Origin: Paraplanobispora siamensis
GTDB taxonomy: Bacteria > Actinomycetota > Actinomycetes > Streptosporangiales > Streptosporangiaceae
Assembly: GCF_016863175.1 (NCBI RefSeq)
Contig: NZ_BOOJ01000045.1
Location: forward strand, 1-64,000
DNA: 64,000 bases
Direction of reading: 5' to 3'
Numbering within the stretch: the stretch's first letter is position 1; every line of letters starts with the position of its first letter. Made by a program: the position numbers and the translations under genes. The notes beneath the pieces are model-generated. The model was not told the DNA's origin. It worked only from the letters and a program-made list of their open reading frames with translations, and did no database searches. Below are positions 55,574 to 64,000 of this stretch, piece after piece.

Positions 55574-58264
55574 ATGTCCGATCGCATCGCCTACCCGTGG
55601 GGGAGCCGCACGCCGTACGGCCCGCCGGCCGTCGTGGAGCGCCTGGCCGCCAGCCTGCCGGGGCGTCTGAAGGACGTGCTCCCGGGGGACATCGGCCGCC
55701 GCAGTCCATGGCCGGTGCGGGTGGACACGTTCCTGGAGGAGGGCGTCGGCGAGGAGGACGTGGACGCCTGGGTCCAGGCCGCCTCGCTCATGCACTCCAA
55801 CGGCGACGCGATGGACATCGCGGTCAAGGACGGCCGGATCGTGGGCGTGCGCGGCCGGGCGGGGGATCGGGTCAACCACGGGCGGCTCGATCCGAAGGAC
55901 CTGTACGGCTGGCAGGCCAACAACAGCCCCGACCGGCTGACCCGCCCGCTGATCCGCGGCTGCGGCGGCGAACTGGTCGAGACCGACTGGGACACCGCGA
56001 TGAATCTCATCGTGGCCAGGTCGAAGGAGCTGCTGGACGGGCCGGGCGGCTGGGGGCACTTCGGGTTCTACACCAGCGGCCAGCTCTTCCTGGAGGAGTA
56101 CTACACCCTCGGTGTGATCGGCAAGGCCGGCATCGGCACGCCGCACATGGACGGCAACACCCGGCTCTGCACGGCGACGGCCGCCGCGGCGCTCAAGGCC
56201 AGCTTCGGCACCGACGGGCAGCCCGGCTCCTACACCGACGTCGACCACTGCGACGCGATCGCGCTGTGGGGGCACAACGTGGCCGAGACGCAGACGGTGC
56301 TGTGGGCGCGGATGCTGGACCGCCGCCGCGGGCCGCGGCCGCCGGCGATGCTGGCCGTCGACCCGCGGGAGACGCCGGTGGCGCGGGAGGCCGACGTGCA
56401 CCTGGCGATCCGCTCGGGCACGAACATGGCGCTGATGAACGCGCTGATCCACGTGCTGATCGACAGGGGCCGGTACGACGAGCGCTACGTCAGGGCCCAC
56501 ACGCTCGGCTTCGAGGAACTCCAGCGGACCGTGGCCGAGTGCACGCCCACGTGGGCGGCGGAGATCTGCGACGTGCCGGTCCGCCTGATCGAGCAGGCGG
56601 CCGAGCTCCTCGGATCGTGCGACCGGCTGCTGTCCACCGTGCTGCAGGGCTTCTACCAGTCCAACCAGGCGACCGCCGCGGCCTGCCAGGTCAACAACAT
56701 CCACCTGCTGCGCGGCATGCTCGGCCGCCCGGGCGCCGGCCTCTACCAGATGAACGGCCAGCCCACCGCGCAGAACACCCGCGAGGCCGGGGCCGACGGC
56801 GACCTGCCGGGCATGCGCAACTGGGAGAACCCCGAGCACATCCGCCGGCTCGCCGAGCTGTGGAACGTGGATCCGTCGGTCATCCCGCACTGGGCACCGC
56901 CGACCCACGCCATGCAGATCTTCCGGTACGCCGAGCAGGGTTCGATCAAGCTGCTGTGGGTCTCGGCGACCAACCCGGCGGTCTCCCTGCCCGATCTGGC
57001 CAGGATCCGGCGGATCCTGGCCAGGGACGACCTGTTCCTGGTGGTCCAGGACCTGTTCCTGACGGAGACGGCCCGCTTCGCCGACGTGGTCCTGCCCGCG
57101 GCGACCTGGGGCGAGAAGCAGGGGACGTTCACCAGCGTCGACCGTACGGTGCACCTCGCGGACAAGGCGGTCGAGCCGCCCGGTGAGGCCCGTTCCGACC
57201 TGGACATCTTCCTGGACTACGCGCGCCGGATGGACTTCCGCGACAAGGACGGCGCACCGCTGATCAAGTGGCACGACCCCGAGTCGGCCTTCGAGGCGTG
57301 GAAGGCGTGCTCGGCGGGGCGACCGTGCGACTACACCGGGATCACCTACGAGAAGCTGCGGGGCGAGAGCGGCGTGCAGTGGCCGTGCACCCCGGCGGCG
57401 CTGCGCGGCACCGAGCGCCTGTACGCCGGGGGACGCTTCAACACCGACCCCGACTACTGCGAGACCTACGGCCACGACCTGGTCACCGGCGCGGAGTACA
57501 GCGAGGAGCAGTACCGGGCCAGGGAGCCCCGGGGACGGGCCTTCCTGCAGGCGGCGCCGTACCAGCCCTCGCCCGAGGTGCCGGGTCAGGAGTATCCGCT
57601 TCTGCTGACCACCGGCCGCACCGTCTACCACTTCCACACCCGGACCAAGACCGGCCGGGCCCCGCAGCTGAACGACGCGGCCCCCGAGCCGTGGGTGGAG
57701 CTCAGCCCCGGCGACGCCTCCGCGATGGGCGTGTCGGAGGGGGACACGGTGCGGGTCGAGTCGCCCCGGGGAGCGCTGGAGGCCAGGGCGCGGGTGTGCG
57801 GGACGCGGCCGGGGGTGGTGTTCGTCCCGTTCCACTACGGCTACTGGGACCTCGACGACTCCGGCCCCGGCGACCGGGCCGCCCGCGCGGCCAACGAGCT
57901 GACGATCACCAGCTGGGACCCGGTCTCCAAGCAGCCGGTCTACAAGGTCGCGGCGGTCCGGGTGAGCAGGGTGGCCGAGGCGGGCGGCACCCTGTCGGCC
58001 GCTCCCACCGTGGGCGCCGCGGCCCCGCACGACCCGCGGGTCCCGCCTACGGCCGGCGGCCCGGCGGCCGAGGCCTCCGAGAGGTTCGGGACGTCCGGGA
58101 GACCGGGGCACGGAGGGGCCGGGGTGCAGGAGCGCTCGGGGCTCCGGCGCGATCCGGGAGACCGCGAGCGGTTCACCCCGCGGCAGCCGGCCGGGGAGCC
58201 CGCAGGACCCGCGGCGGAGGATCAGCCGGAGGCCCGCGTGCCGCGGCGGACGGAGGAGGAGTGA
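55574..58264 (+). CDS. Molybdopterin oxidoreductase lacking N-terminal Fe-S cysteines
   Basis: 896 residues of the DMSO reductase superfamily, nearest to assimilatory nitrate reductase/FDH-like proteins. The cofactor-ligand region GNTRLCTATAAAAL (C199), ALWGHNVAETQTVLW, RSGTNMALMNALIHVL, GQPTAQNTREAGADGD, DLFLTETARFADVVLPAATW and TGRTVYHFHTRTKTGRAPQL are conserved. The usual N-terminal CxxCxxxC and RGRLCPKG cysteines are absent; the latter reads HGRLDPKD, and no Cys precedes residue 130. The C-terminal 90 residues are low complexity. ATG 55574 follows GGGAGGGAG. Substrate unknown. Confidence 0.88.
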   Translation: MSDRIAYPWGSRTPYGPPAVVERLAASLPGRLKDVLPGDIGRRSPWPVRVDTFLEEGVGEEDVDAWVQAASLMHSNGDAMDIAVKDGRIVGVRGRAGDRVNHGRLDPKDLYGWQANNSPDRLTRPLIRGCGGELVETDWDTAMNLIVARSKELLDGPGGWGHFGFYTSGQLFLEEYYTLGVIGKAGIGTPHMDGNTRLCTATAAAALKASFGTDGQPGSYTDVDHCDAIALWGHNVAETQTVLWARMLDRRRGPRPPAMLAVDPRETPVAREADVHLAIRSGTNMALMNALIHVLIDRGRYDERYVRAHTLGFEELQRTVAECTPTWAAEICDVPVRLIEQAAELLGSCDRLLSTVLQGFYQSNQATAAACQVNNIHLLRGMLGRPGAGLYQMNGQPTAQNTREAGADGDLPGMRNWENPEHIRRLAELWNVDPSVIPHWAPPTHAMQIFRYAEQGSIKLLWVSATNPAVSLPDLARIRRILARDDLFLVVQDLFLTETARFADVVLPAATWGEKQGTFTSVDRTVHLADKAVEPPGEARSDLDIFLDYARRMDFRDKDGAPLIKWHDPESAFEAWKACSAGRPCDYTGITYEKLRGESGVQWPCTPAALRGTERLYAGGRFNTDPDYCETYGHDLVTGAEYSEEQYRAREPRGRAFLQAAPYQPSPEVPGQEYPLLLTTGRTVYHFHTRTKTGRAPQLNDAAPEPWVELSPGDASAMGVSEGDTVRVESPRGALEARARVCGTRPGVVFVPFHYGYWDLDDSGPGDRAARAANELTITSWDPVSKQPVYKVAAVRVSRVAEAGGTLSAAPTVGAAAPHDPRVPPTAGGPAAEASERFGTSGRPGHGGAGVQERSGLRRDPGDRERFTPRQPAGEPAGPAAEDQPEARVPRRTEEE

Positions 58265-58266
58265 CC

Positions 58267-58725
58267 ATGCACCTTGCGCACTACCTGGGGCTGCTGCACC
58301 GCTCCCAGACCGAGCTGGCCCGGGCCTTCAGGGAGATCGGGGAGCACCACCGCGACGAGCCCGACGTCTACCACGTCTGCGAGCGGCTGGCCGCGCAGTG
58401 CGACGACCACGCCCGCAGGCTGGAGCCGTTCGTCCGGCGTTATTCGGAGGAGGCCCCGCAGGAGCCCGAGCGATTGCACTCCACGCTCTTCTCGGGCACC
58501 CGTTCCGGCGGGCTCGGCCTCCTGCGCGACCTGCACGACCTGTACCTGATGGCCGCCGAGTGCGACATCTCCTGGACGGTGATCGGGCAGGCCGCGCAGG
58601 GGGCGCGCGACACCGGGCTGCTGGAGGTCGTCAGCCGGTGCGAGAGCGAGACCGCCACCCAGATGACGTGGCTGAGCACCCGGATGAAGCAGGCCGCTCC
58701 CCAGGCGCTCGTGGTCGCCTCCTGA
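58267..58725 (+). CDS. Helical partner protein of the molybdoenzyme
   Basis: 152 residues, almost all helical: LGLLHRSQTELARAFREIGE, VCERLAAQCDDHARRLEPF, GLGLLRDLHDLYLMAAECD and VVSRCESETATQMTWL. Spaced His, Glu and Cys suggest a ferritin-like or hemerythrin-like four-helix bundle, but no complete metal motif can be assigned. ATG 58267 follows GAGGAGGAG and is 2 bp after the molybdoenzyme stop, implying a functional pair, perhaps a chaperone or electron carrier (inference). Confidence 0.75.
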   Translation: MHLAHYLGLLHRSQTELARAFREIGEHHRDEPDVYHVCERLAAQCDDHARRLEPFVRRYSEEAPQEPERLHSTLFSGTRSGGLGLLRDLHDLYLMAAECDISWTVIGQAAQGARDTGLLEVVSRCESETATQMTWLSTRMKQAAPQALVVAS

Positions 58726-58842
58726 ACGGGCGCGGATCCCTCCGGCCCGGGGGAGGGCTGTCCGCGGGGCCGTCCGGTGGCTAGCGTGGGGGCGAGGCCG
58801 GGGACGCAGCCCCGGGAACCGGGATAGGCAAGGGGGATCGCG

Positions 58843-59217
58843 ATGGACATCATGGACGTGATCGACCAGGCGAAGGACAACGCCACCGTGAACCGCGTCT
58901 TCGGTGAGCCGATCACCCGGGAAGGGGTGACGGTCGTCCCGGTCGCCAAGATCGCCAGCGGCGGGGGAGGCGGCAGGGGTAAGCAGGAGGGCGGCCAGCA
59001 CCCCGGCGAGGGCTCCGGCGGCGGGTACGGCCTCAGCGCGACCCCGGCCGGGGTGTTCGTCATCAAGGACGGCGAGGTCCGCTGGCAGCCCGCGGTCGAC
59101 GTCAACCGGATCGTCCTGGGCGGCCAGATCGTGGGCGTCGTCCTGCTGCTCACCGCCCGCGCGATCGTGCGGATGGCCACCCGGCGGCGGCGCGGCCGGC
59201 GGCTCCGTAAGGGCTGA
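58843..59217 (+). CDS. GerW/YtfJ family sporulation protein
   Basis: 124 residues. VIDQAKDNATVNRVFGEPI and VTVVPVAKIASGGGGG begin the GerW domain; GYGLSATPAGVFVIKDGEVRW follows (written as GYGLSATPAGVFVIKDG); a C-terminal span (IVGVVLLLTARAIV) and Arg-rich tail end it. GerW proteins are linked to sporulation. ATG 58843 follows AAGGGGGAT. Confidence 0.88.
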   Translation: MDIMDVIDQAKDNATVNRVFGEPITREGVTVVPVAKIASGGGGGRGKQEGGQHPGEGSGGGYGLSATPAGVFVIKDGEVRWQPAVDVNRIVLGGQIVGVVLLLTARAIVRMATRRRRGRRLRKG

Positions 59218-59258
59218 CGACCCGGCGGATCGCCGATCCGGACCGGAAAGCCCCAGGT

Positions 59259-59306
59259 GAGTCCCCCTTTCCCGAGGGAATGAGGCAGGTCGGGGAAGGG
59301 GGACTC
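59259..59306 (+). promoter_or_regulatory. Hairpin burying the ribosome site of the DASS remnant
   Basis: A 17-bp stem with one G-U pair (59259-59275 with 59290-59306, 14-nt loop) ends directly at the ATG 59307 and contains GGGAAGGGGGA. It may be the gerW terminator or a translational lock. Confidence 0.5.
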
Positions 59307-60171
59307 ATGACGGGGGTTCCGAGCGGGGGAGGGAAGACGCCGGACGGAGCGGGGCCGGCGCAGCAGGGAGCGGCGCCGGACGGGGCGGCACAGCAGGGAG
59401 CGGCGCCGGACGGGTCGGCACCGGCGCACGGTGGAACGGCCACGGCCACGGCCACGGCCACGGCCACGGCCCGGGACGGGCCGGTCCGCTGGTGGACGGC
59501 GGCACGCTGGGCGATACTCGTCCTCGCGGGAGTGATCATCTATCTGCTGCCGCAGCCCGAGGGCGTCAAGCCGGGAGGGTGGGCGGTCCTGGCCGTCTTC
59601 GCGGCCACCGTACTGGGCTGATCCTGCAGCCGATGCCGCTGGGAGCGGTCGCGCTGACCGGGCTCACCGTCATAATGATCACCGGGATCCTGGAACCGGC
59701 CGTGGCGCTGAGCGGGTTCGCCGAACCGGCGATCTGGCTGATCGTGGCCGCGTTCTTCATATCCGTCGCGTTCACCAAGACCGGCCGGGGACGGCGCATC
59801 GCGCTGGTGTTCGTGCCGGCGCTCGGCAGGCGCAGCCTCGGGCTGGCCTACGGGGCGGCGCTGACCGACCCGGTGCTCGCACCGGCCGCACCCGGCAACA
59901 CCGCCCACGTGGCCGCCATGTACGGGGCGTTCCTGGCGGCGGCCGCGGCCGCCGGGGCGCCTCCGGTGATGTCGGCCCTGGTCCTGGGGTTCATCGGTTC
60001 CCTGTACGGCGGGCTGACCCACTACGCCTCGGGTCCGGCGCCGGTGCTGTTCGGCGGGGGGTATGTGACGCTGGCCGAGTGGTGGCGCCTGGGGGCGATC
60101 GTGGCCGTCGCCAACGTCGCGGTGTGGATGGCCGCGGGGCCGCGTGGTTCAAGGTGCTGGGCGCCTGGTGA
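59307..60171 (+). pseudogene. Decayed DASS (divalent anion:Na+ symporter) gene
   Basis: ATG 59307 starts a Gly/Ala/Pro leader then WAILVLAGVIIYLLPQPEG and WAVLAVFAATVLG before a TGA caused by one missing base near 59618. The next frame continues LILQPMPLGAVALTGLTVIM and WLIVAAFFISVAFTKTGRGR. The first SNT-motif region (LAPAAPGNTA) runs straight into the second one (NTAHVAAMYGAFLAA), so about 240 residues between the two are gone. A further frameshift near 60140 leads to WFKVLGAW and a stop. Intact members have about 470 residues. Confidence 0.82.
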
Positions 60172-60266
60172 ACGCGTAGGCGCCGGACGCGCGGGCACGG
60201 GGTGCCGGATGTCCGCTGGACGCGATGCCGGCCGGGGCCCGCGGCGGGCCCCGGCCGGAGGCCGGA

Positions 60267-61895
60267 TCATCCGGCCTGGTAGACCTGCTCCCCGCCGACG
60301 AAGGTCATCGCCACCTTCGCCCGCCAGATGTCCTGCGCGGGCTCGGTGAACGGATCACGGTCCAGGACGACGAGGTCGGCGCGGTTGCCGGCCGCGATGA
60401 CGCCCGCCTCGTCGTCGTGGTTGATCCAGGCCGACCCGGCCGTGTACGCCGTCAGCGCCGTGGCCAGATCCAGGCTCTGCCCCGGCAGGAACGGCGTCTG
60501 GGCCGTCGGATAGGTCGCGTGCACCGAGGTGCCCGGCTCGGTGCGGTTGACCGCGACGTGCATGCCCTGGACCGGGTCGGCGTTCGACACCGGCCAGTCG
60601 CTGCCGGCGCAGAACCGGGTGCCGGCCCGCAGCAGGTCCGCGAACGGGTACTGCCACGCCGAGCGCTCCTCACCCAGGAACGGGATGGTCAGCTCGTCCA
60701 TCTGGGCGTGGTGGGTGGCCCACAGCGGCTGCAGGTTGGCGGTCACGCCGAGCCGGGCGAAGCGCGGCACGTCGGACGGCTCGATGATCTGCAGGTGCGC
60801 GATGTGGTGGCGGCGCTCGTGGCGGGTGGCCGGGTCGGTGCCCTCGAAGCTGTCGAGCGCCTCGCGCACCGCCCGCTCGCCGATGGCGTGGAAGTGCACC
60901 TGGAAACCGTGCCGGTCCAGCTCGGCGACGTAGCCCTTGAGCAGCTCGGGGTCGACGTACGACAGCCCGGTCCCGCCGCAGCGGCAGTAGGGCTCGATCA
61001 CCGCGGCGGTGAAGTTCTCGGTGATGCCGTCCTGCATGATCTTCACCGAGGTGGCCCGGAACGTCTCCAGTCCCTCGGCGGACTTGCGGCGCTCGATCAG
61101 GTCGGGGATCTGCTCGGCGCCGCGCGTGCGGTCCCACCACAGCGCGCCCACGACCCGGGCCTTCAGCCTGCCCGCGGCCGCCGCCGCGACGTAGGTGGGC
61201 AGCTGGTCGTCCGAGCCCGCGTAGGAGCCCACGATGGCGTCCTGCCAGCCGGTGACGCCCAGGGAGAACAGATGCTGCTGGGCGTCCATCAGCGCGTCCG
61301 TCAGGTCCTGCTCGGTCGGGCGCGGGGTGAGCAGGCCCACCAGGTCCATCGCGCCCTCGTGCAGCACGCCGCTCGGCGTGCCGTCGGCGTCGCGCTCGAT
61401 GCGGCCGTCGGCCGGGTCCGGGGTGTCGCGGGTGATCCCGGCGATCTCCAGGGCCCGGGTGTTGACCCAGGCGGCGTGGTGGTCGCGCTGGATCAAATAG
61501 ACCGGCCGGTCGACGGAGTCGAGCTGCGAGCGGTGCGGCAGGCCGCCGGGGAAGGCCGACATGTCCCAGCCGCCGCCGTCGATCCATTCGTGATCGGGGT
61601 GGGCGGCGGCGTAGTCGTGGACCTTCGCGACGTACTCGTCCAGCCCGTAGACATGCGACAGGTCGCACTTGGCCCGCTCCAGCCCGGCCTGGACCGGGTG
61701 CATGTGGGCGTCGGTGACGCCCGGGATCAGCAGGCCGCCGCCGAGGTCCACGGTCTCGCATCCGGGGCCGGCCAGCCGTACGACATCGGACTCGGCGCCC
61801 GCCGCGGCGATCCGGCCGTCACGGACCAGGACGGCCTCGGCGAACGCGCCCGCGGCCAGGAAGGCCCGGCCGCCGCGGAACAGCAGGTCTGTCAC
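60267..61895 (-). CDS. Amidohydrolase, YtcJ-like
   Basis: 542 residues of amidohydrolase family 3. PGVTDAHMHP is the HxH metal motif near residue 70; WIDGGGWDMSAF, VHFHAIGERAVREALD, HHIAHLQIIEP and AGSDWPVSNADP carry later ligands; DLVVLDRDPFTEPA ends the sandwich domain. GTG 61895 follows GGTGAGGG. No signal peptide. Probably cotranscribed with the FAD oxidoreductase upstream; substrate is an unknown cyclic amide or carbamate. Confidence 0.88.
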   Translation of the reverse strand: MTDLLFRGGRAFLAAGAFAEAVLVRDGRIAAAGAESDVVRLAGPGCETVDLGGGLLIPGVTDAHMHPVQAGLERAKCDLSHVYGLDEYVAKVHDYAAAHPDHEWIDGGGWDMSAFPGGLPHRSQLDSVDRPVYLIQRDHHAAWVNTRALEIAGITRDTPDPADGRIERDADGTPSGVLHEGAMDLVGLLTPRPTEQDLTDALMDAQQHLFSLGVTGWQDAIVGSYAGSDDQLPTYVAAAAAGRLKARVVGALWWDRTRGAEQIPDLIERRKSAEGLETFRATSVKIMQDGITENFTAAVIEPYCRCGGTGLSYVDPELLKGYVAELDRHGFQVHFHAIGERAVREALDSFEGTDPATRHERRHHIAHLQIIEPSDVPRFARLGVTANLQPLWATHHAQMDELTIPFLGEERSAWQYPFADLLRAGTRFCAGSDWPVSNADPVQGMHVAVNRTEPGTSVHATYPTAQTPFLPGQSLDLATALTAYTAGSAWINHDDEAGVIAAGNRADLVVLDRDPFTEPAQDIWRAKVAMTFVGGEQVYQAG

Positions 61896-61997
61896 GCCCT
61901 CACCGCCGTGGCGAGGAGGGTGGGCAGGTGGGTCACTATCTCTCCTTCTCATCCGGACGATCGGGTCCGGGGGGGCAGGTCCGGTGGCCGGTGAAGC

Positions 61998-63398
61998 TCA
62001 GCGGCCGGTGATGGAGTCGGCCACGCGGGCCAGCACGGAGGTGCGGCCGAGACCGGCCTTCTCCCGGGCGTCGGCCCGGCGGTACAGGTCGTACATGGTG
62101 TGCACGCCGATCCACCGCAGCGGCTCGATCTCCCAGCTTCGCACCTTGCGGTCCACCCACGGCAGGCGGGTCAGCTCGGTGTCCTCGCCCAGGATCAGGT
62201 CGCGCAGGGTACGGCCGGCCAGGTTGGCGGTGGCCACGCCGTGGCCGGTGTAGCCGCCGGCCCAGCCGACCCCGGTGGAGCGGTCGAGGTGGACGGTGGA
62301 GCACCAGTCCCGCGGCACGCCCAGCACCCCGGACCAGGCGTGGGCGACGGCGGACTCCCGCACCGCCGGGAACATCCCGGTCAGCAGCTCCCACAGCGCC
62401 TCGACGGTCCACTCGTGGGTGCGTCCCCGGTCGTCGACGCGCGAGCCGTACAGGTAGGGCTTGCCGCGCCCGCCGAAGGCGATGCGGCCGTCGGCGGTCC
62501 GCTGGGCGTACATGTAGTAGTGGGCCATGTCGCCCAGCAGCTCGCAGCCCTGCCAGCCGATGGAGTCCCACAGCGCGCCCAGCGGCTCGGTGACGATCAT
62601 CGAGCTGTTCATCGGCAGCCAGGCCCGGTGATACTGCTTCAGCTCCGCGGTGAAGCCCTCGGTGGCGCGGATGACGTGCCGCGCGCGGACCGTGCCGTAC
62701 GGCGTGCGCGCCGCGCGCGGGACGATCTCGGTGACCGGGGTCCGCTCATAGACCTCCACACCGAGGGCCCGCACCGTGTCGGCCAGCCCCCGCACCAGGG
62801 CGGCCGGCTGGATCCGGGCGCAGTGCGGGCTCCAGACCGCGTTCACCGCGCCCGCCACCCGCAGGCGCTCCTCCCGCTCGGCCGGCTCCAGCAGGCGCAG
62901 GTCGTCCTCGGTCCAGCCCCAGCGGCGCGCGTGGGCGACCAGCTCGTGCAGCCTGCGGTCCTGGGCGGCGTTGGTGGAGACGGTGGTGACCCCGCCCTTG
63001 ACGATGTCGGCGTCGATGCCCTCCTCGGCCGCGACGGCGATGACCTCGTCGATCGTTTCGAACATCACCCGCTGGAAGCGCCTGGCGGCCTCCTCGCCGT
63101 GCGTCCTGGCATAGCGCTCGGGGGTCCCGGCCAGCTCGCCGACCAGCCACCCGCCGTTGCGCCCGGAGGCGCCGTACCCGGCGAACTCCTTCTCCAGCAT
63201 CACCACGCGCAGGGCCGGGTCGGCCTTCTTCAGGTAGTACGCGGTCCACAGCCCGGTGTATCCGGCCCCGGCGATCACGACGTCGGCGTCCAGGTCGCCG
63301 TCGAGGGGGGCGCCCGGAGCCGGCAGGCCGGACGATCGGAACCAGAAGGAGACGTCTCCGTTGACGAAGTCCTCAGACAAAGGAACACGCGTACTCAT
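61998..63398 (-). CDS. FAD-dependent amine oxidoreductase (PuuB/GabA-like)
   Basis: 466 residues, DAO family. The dinucleotide motif VVIAGAGYTGLWTAYYL is near residue 40; GRNGGWLVGELAG, the C-terminal GWAGGYTGHGVATANLAGRT and RRADAREKAGLGR fit gamma-glutamylputrescine or related amine oxidases. ATG 63398 is preferred. It leads a two-gene leftward unit with the amidohydrolase 102 bp away, suggesting an amine or amide degradation route. Confidence 0.88.
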   Translation of the reverse strand: MSTRVPLSEDFVNGDVSFWFRSSGLPAPGAPLDGDLDADVVIAGAGYTGLWTAYYLKKADPALRVVMLEKEFAGYGASGRNGGWLVGELAGTPERYARTHGEEAARRFQRVMFETIDEVIAVAAEEGIDADIVKGGVTTVSTNAAQDRRLHELVAHARRWGWTEDDLRLLEPAEREERLRVAGAVNAVWSPHCARIQPAALVRGLADTVRALGVEVYERTPVTEIVPRAARTPYGTVRARHVIRATEGFTAELKQYHRAWLPMNSSMIVTEPLGALWDSIGWQGCELLGDMAHYYMYAQRTADGRIAFGGRGKPYLYGSRVDDRGRTHEWTVEALWELLTGMFPAVRESAVAHAWSGVLGVPRDWCSTVHLDRSTGVGWAGGYTGHGVATANLAGRTLRDLILGEDTELTRLPWVDRKVRSWEIEPLRWIGVHTMYDLYRRADAREKAGLGRTSVLARVADSITGR

Positions 63399-63451
63399 GG
63401 CCCCATATCCTGCTATATCCGTCAATCTGGACATAGCTTGCGACGGAAACC

Positions 63452-63461
63452 GTTGTACAAC
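63452..63461. promoter_or_regulatory. Candidate operator palindrome
   Basis: GTTGTACAAC is a perfect 10-bp palindrome 54 bp upstream of the FAD oxidoreductase start, in the intergenic space shared with the ACT gene. The regulator is unknown; a GntR-type site is possible. Confidence 0.35.
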
Positions 63462-63565
63462 CGCATCATGAGTGATCTTCCTCGACGTAACGGCGGTCTC
63501 ACTTCCATGTAGCGGTGCCGTAACAGGCCTCCGTCAGGATGTTTTCCGATGGAGGGAGCGTTCTG

Positions 63566-64000
63566 ATGGGGTTTCTGCGGATTCGTACGACGGTTGACGA
63601 GCGACCGGGACGGCTGGCGTCGCTGGCCGCCGCGCTCGCGGAGAAGGGCGGCAACATCCTCGGCCTGAGCGTCCAGCCGGACGTCGACGGCACGGTGGAC
63701 GAGTTCGTCGCGGAGATCCCGGCCGCGCCCGAGGCCGTGCGAGAGGCCCTGGAGGCGGCCGGCGGGCGCCGGGTCCAGGTGGTGGCGGCCACCGCCCACG
63801 AGCTGACCGACGAGCCCACCCGCGTGCTCCTGCTCGCCTCCCGCCTGCGCTCGGCGCCCTGGCGGCTGCCCCAGCTCCTGGCCGAGCTGCTGCGCGCCGA
63901 CGACGCCCGGTGGGTCTATGGTGCGGAGATGAGCGACCTGCCCGACCCGACCCTGCTGACCGTGCCGGTCGCCCCGCGACGGGCGATCCGGCTGCGCCGC
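63566..64000 (+). CDS. ACT-domain protein (3' truncated)
   Basis: 145 codons to the window end. ATG 63566 follows GGAGGGAG. The N-terminal ACT domain (FLRIRTTVDERPGRLASL, EKGGNILGLSVQPD) is a small ligand-binding module; later sequence (LLLASRLRSAPWRLPQLLAE) resembles actinobacterial ACT-GNAT fusions, but the acetyltransferase part lies outside the window. Confidence 0.7.
   Translation, partial: MGFLRIRTTVDERPGRLASLAAALAEKGGNILGLSVQPDVDGTVDEFVAEIPAAPEAVREALEAAGGRRVQVVAATAHELTDEPTRVLLLASRLRSAPWRLPQLLAELLRADDARWVYGAEMSDLPDPTLLTVPVAPRRAIRLRR

Overview
The window is high-GC actinobacterial chromosome with many GTG starts and ATGA/GTGA overlaps. It carries actinobacterial markers: whiA, rbpA, the steA/steB pair, mycothiol-family enzymes and a gerW-type sporulation gene. 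The gene set fits the Streptosporangiales (Streptosporangium/Nonomuraea-like), but genus is inference. No rRNA, tRNA, CRISPR array, insertion sequence or replication origin was seen.

Layout. 1-9 kb: a TPR protein, an MBL hydrolase, an SSB-like protein with a 9-residue repeat tail, a DUF1015 protein, a second TPR protein, a HAD phosphatase, an SCP2 protein and a phasin-like protein with a histone-like tail. 8.8-19 kb: a head-to-tail block (57-aa ORF, tlyA, nadK, recN, steA, steB, a MraY/WecA-like protein, murJ-like, GT4) joining rRNA methylation, NADP supply, recombination repair and envelope/division. 19-27.6 kb: terC behind a yybP-ykoY manganese riboswitch, psd-pssA, an MBL hydrolase with a mycothiol-family protein, uvrA and twin Rieske lipoproteins. 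27.8-33 kb: uvrC-rapZ-yvcK-whiA. 33-37.7 kb: gap-pgk-tpiA, secG, rbpA.

From about 37.8 kb the content is accessory: a D-aminoacylase/IclR operon, an EF-hand protein, a zinc alcohol dehydrogenase, an ADP-ribosylglycohydrolase, a crotonase, two large TPR/ATPase regulators, an ArsR-SRPBCC-TIGR03086 operon with paired operators, an AlkZ-like protein, a molybdopterin oxidoreductase lacking Fe-S cysteines with a helical partner, two decayed genes (an Rpn/PD-(D/E)XK-like remnant and a DASS transporter remnant), an amidohydrolase/FAD oxidoreductase pair, and a truncated ACT-domain gene.

Three themes stand out. First, uvrA, uvrC and the AlkZ-like gene carry upstream motifs resembling the RecA-independent (PafBC-type) damage promoter TTGTCRGTG-N8-TANNNT. 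Second, several genes without a Shine-Dalgarno have a TANNNT-like box 5-8 nt before the start codon, suggesting leaderless transcripts. Third, short tandem duplications (19-60 bp) recur in intergenic DNA, in start regions (rapZ, iclR) and inside proteins (SSB tail, phasin tail, UvrC, GT4).
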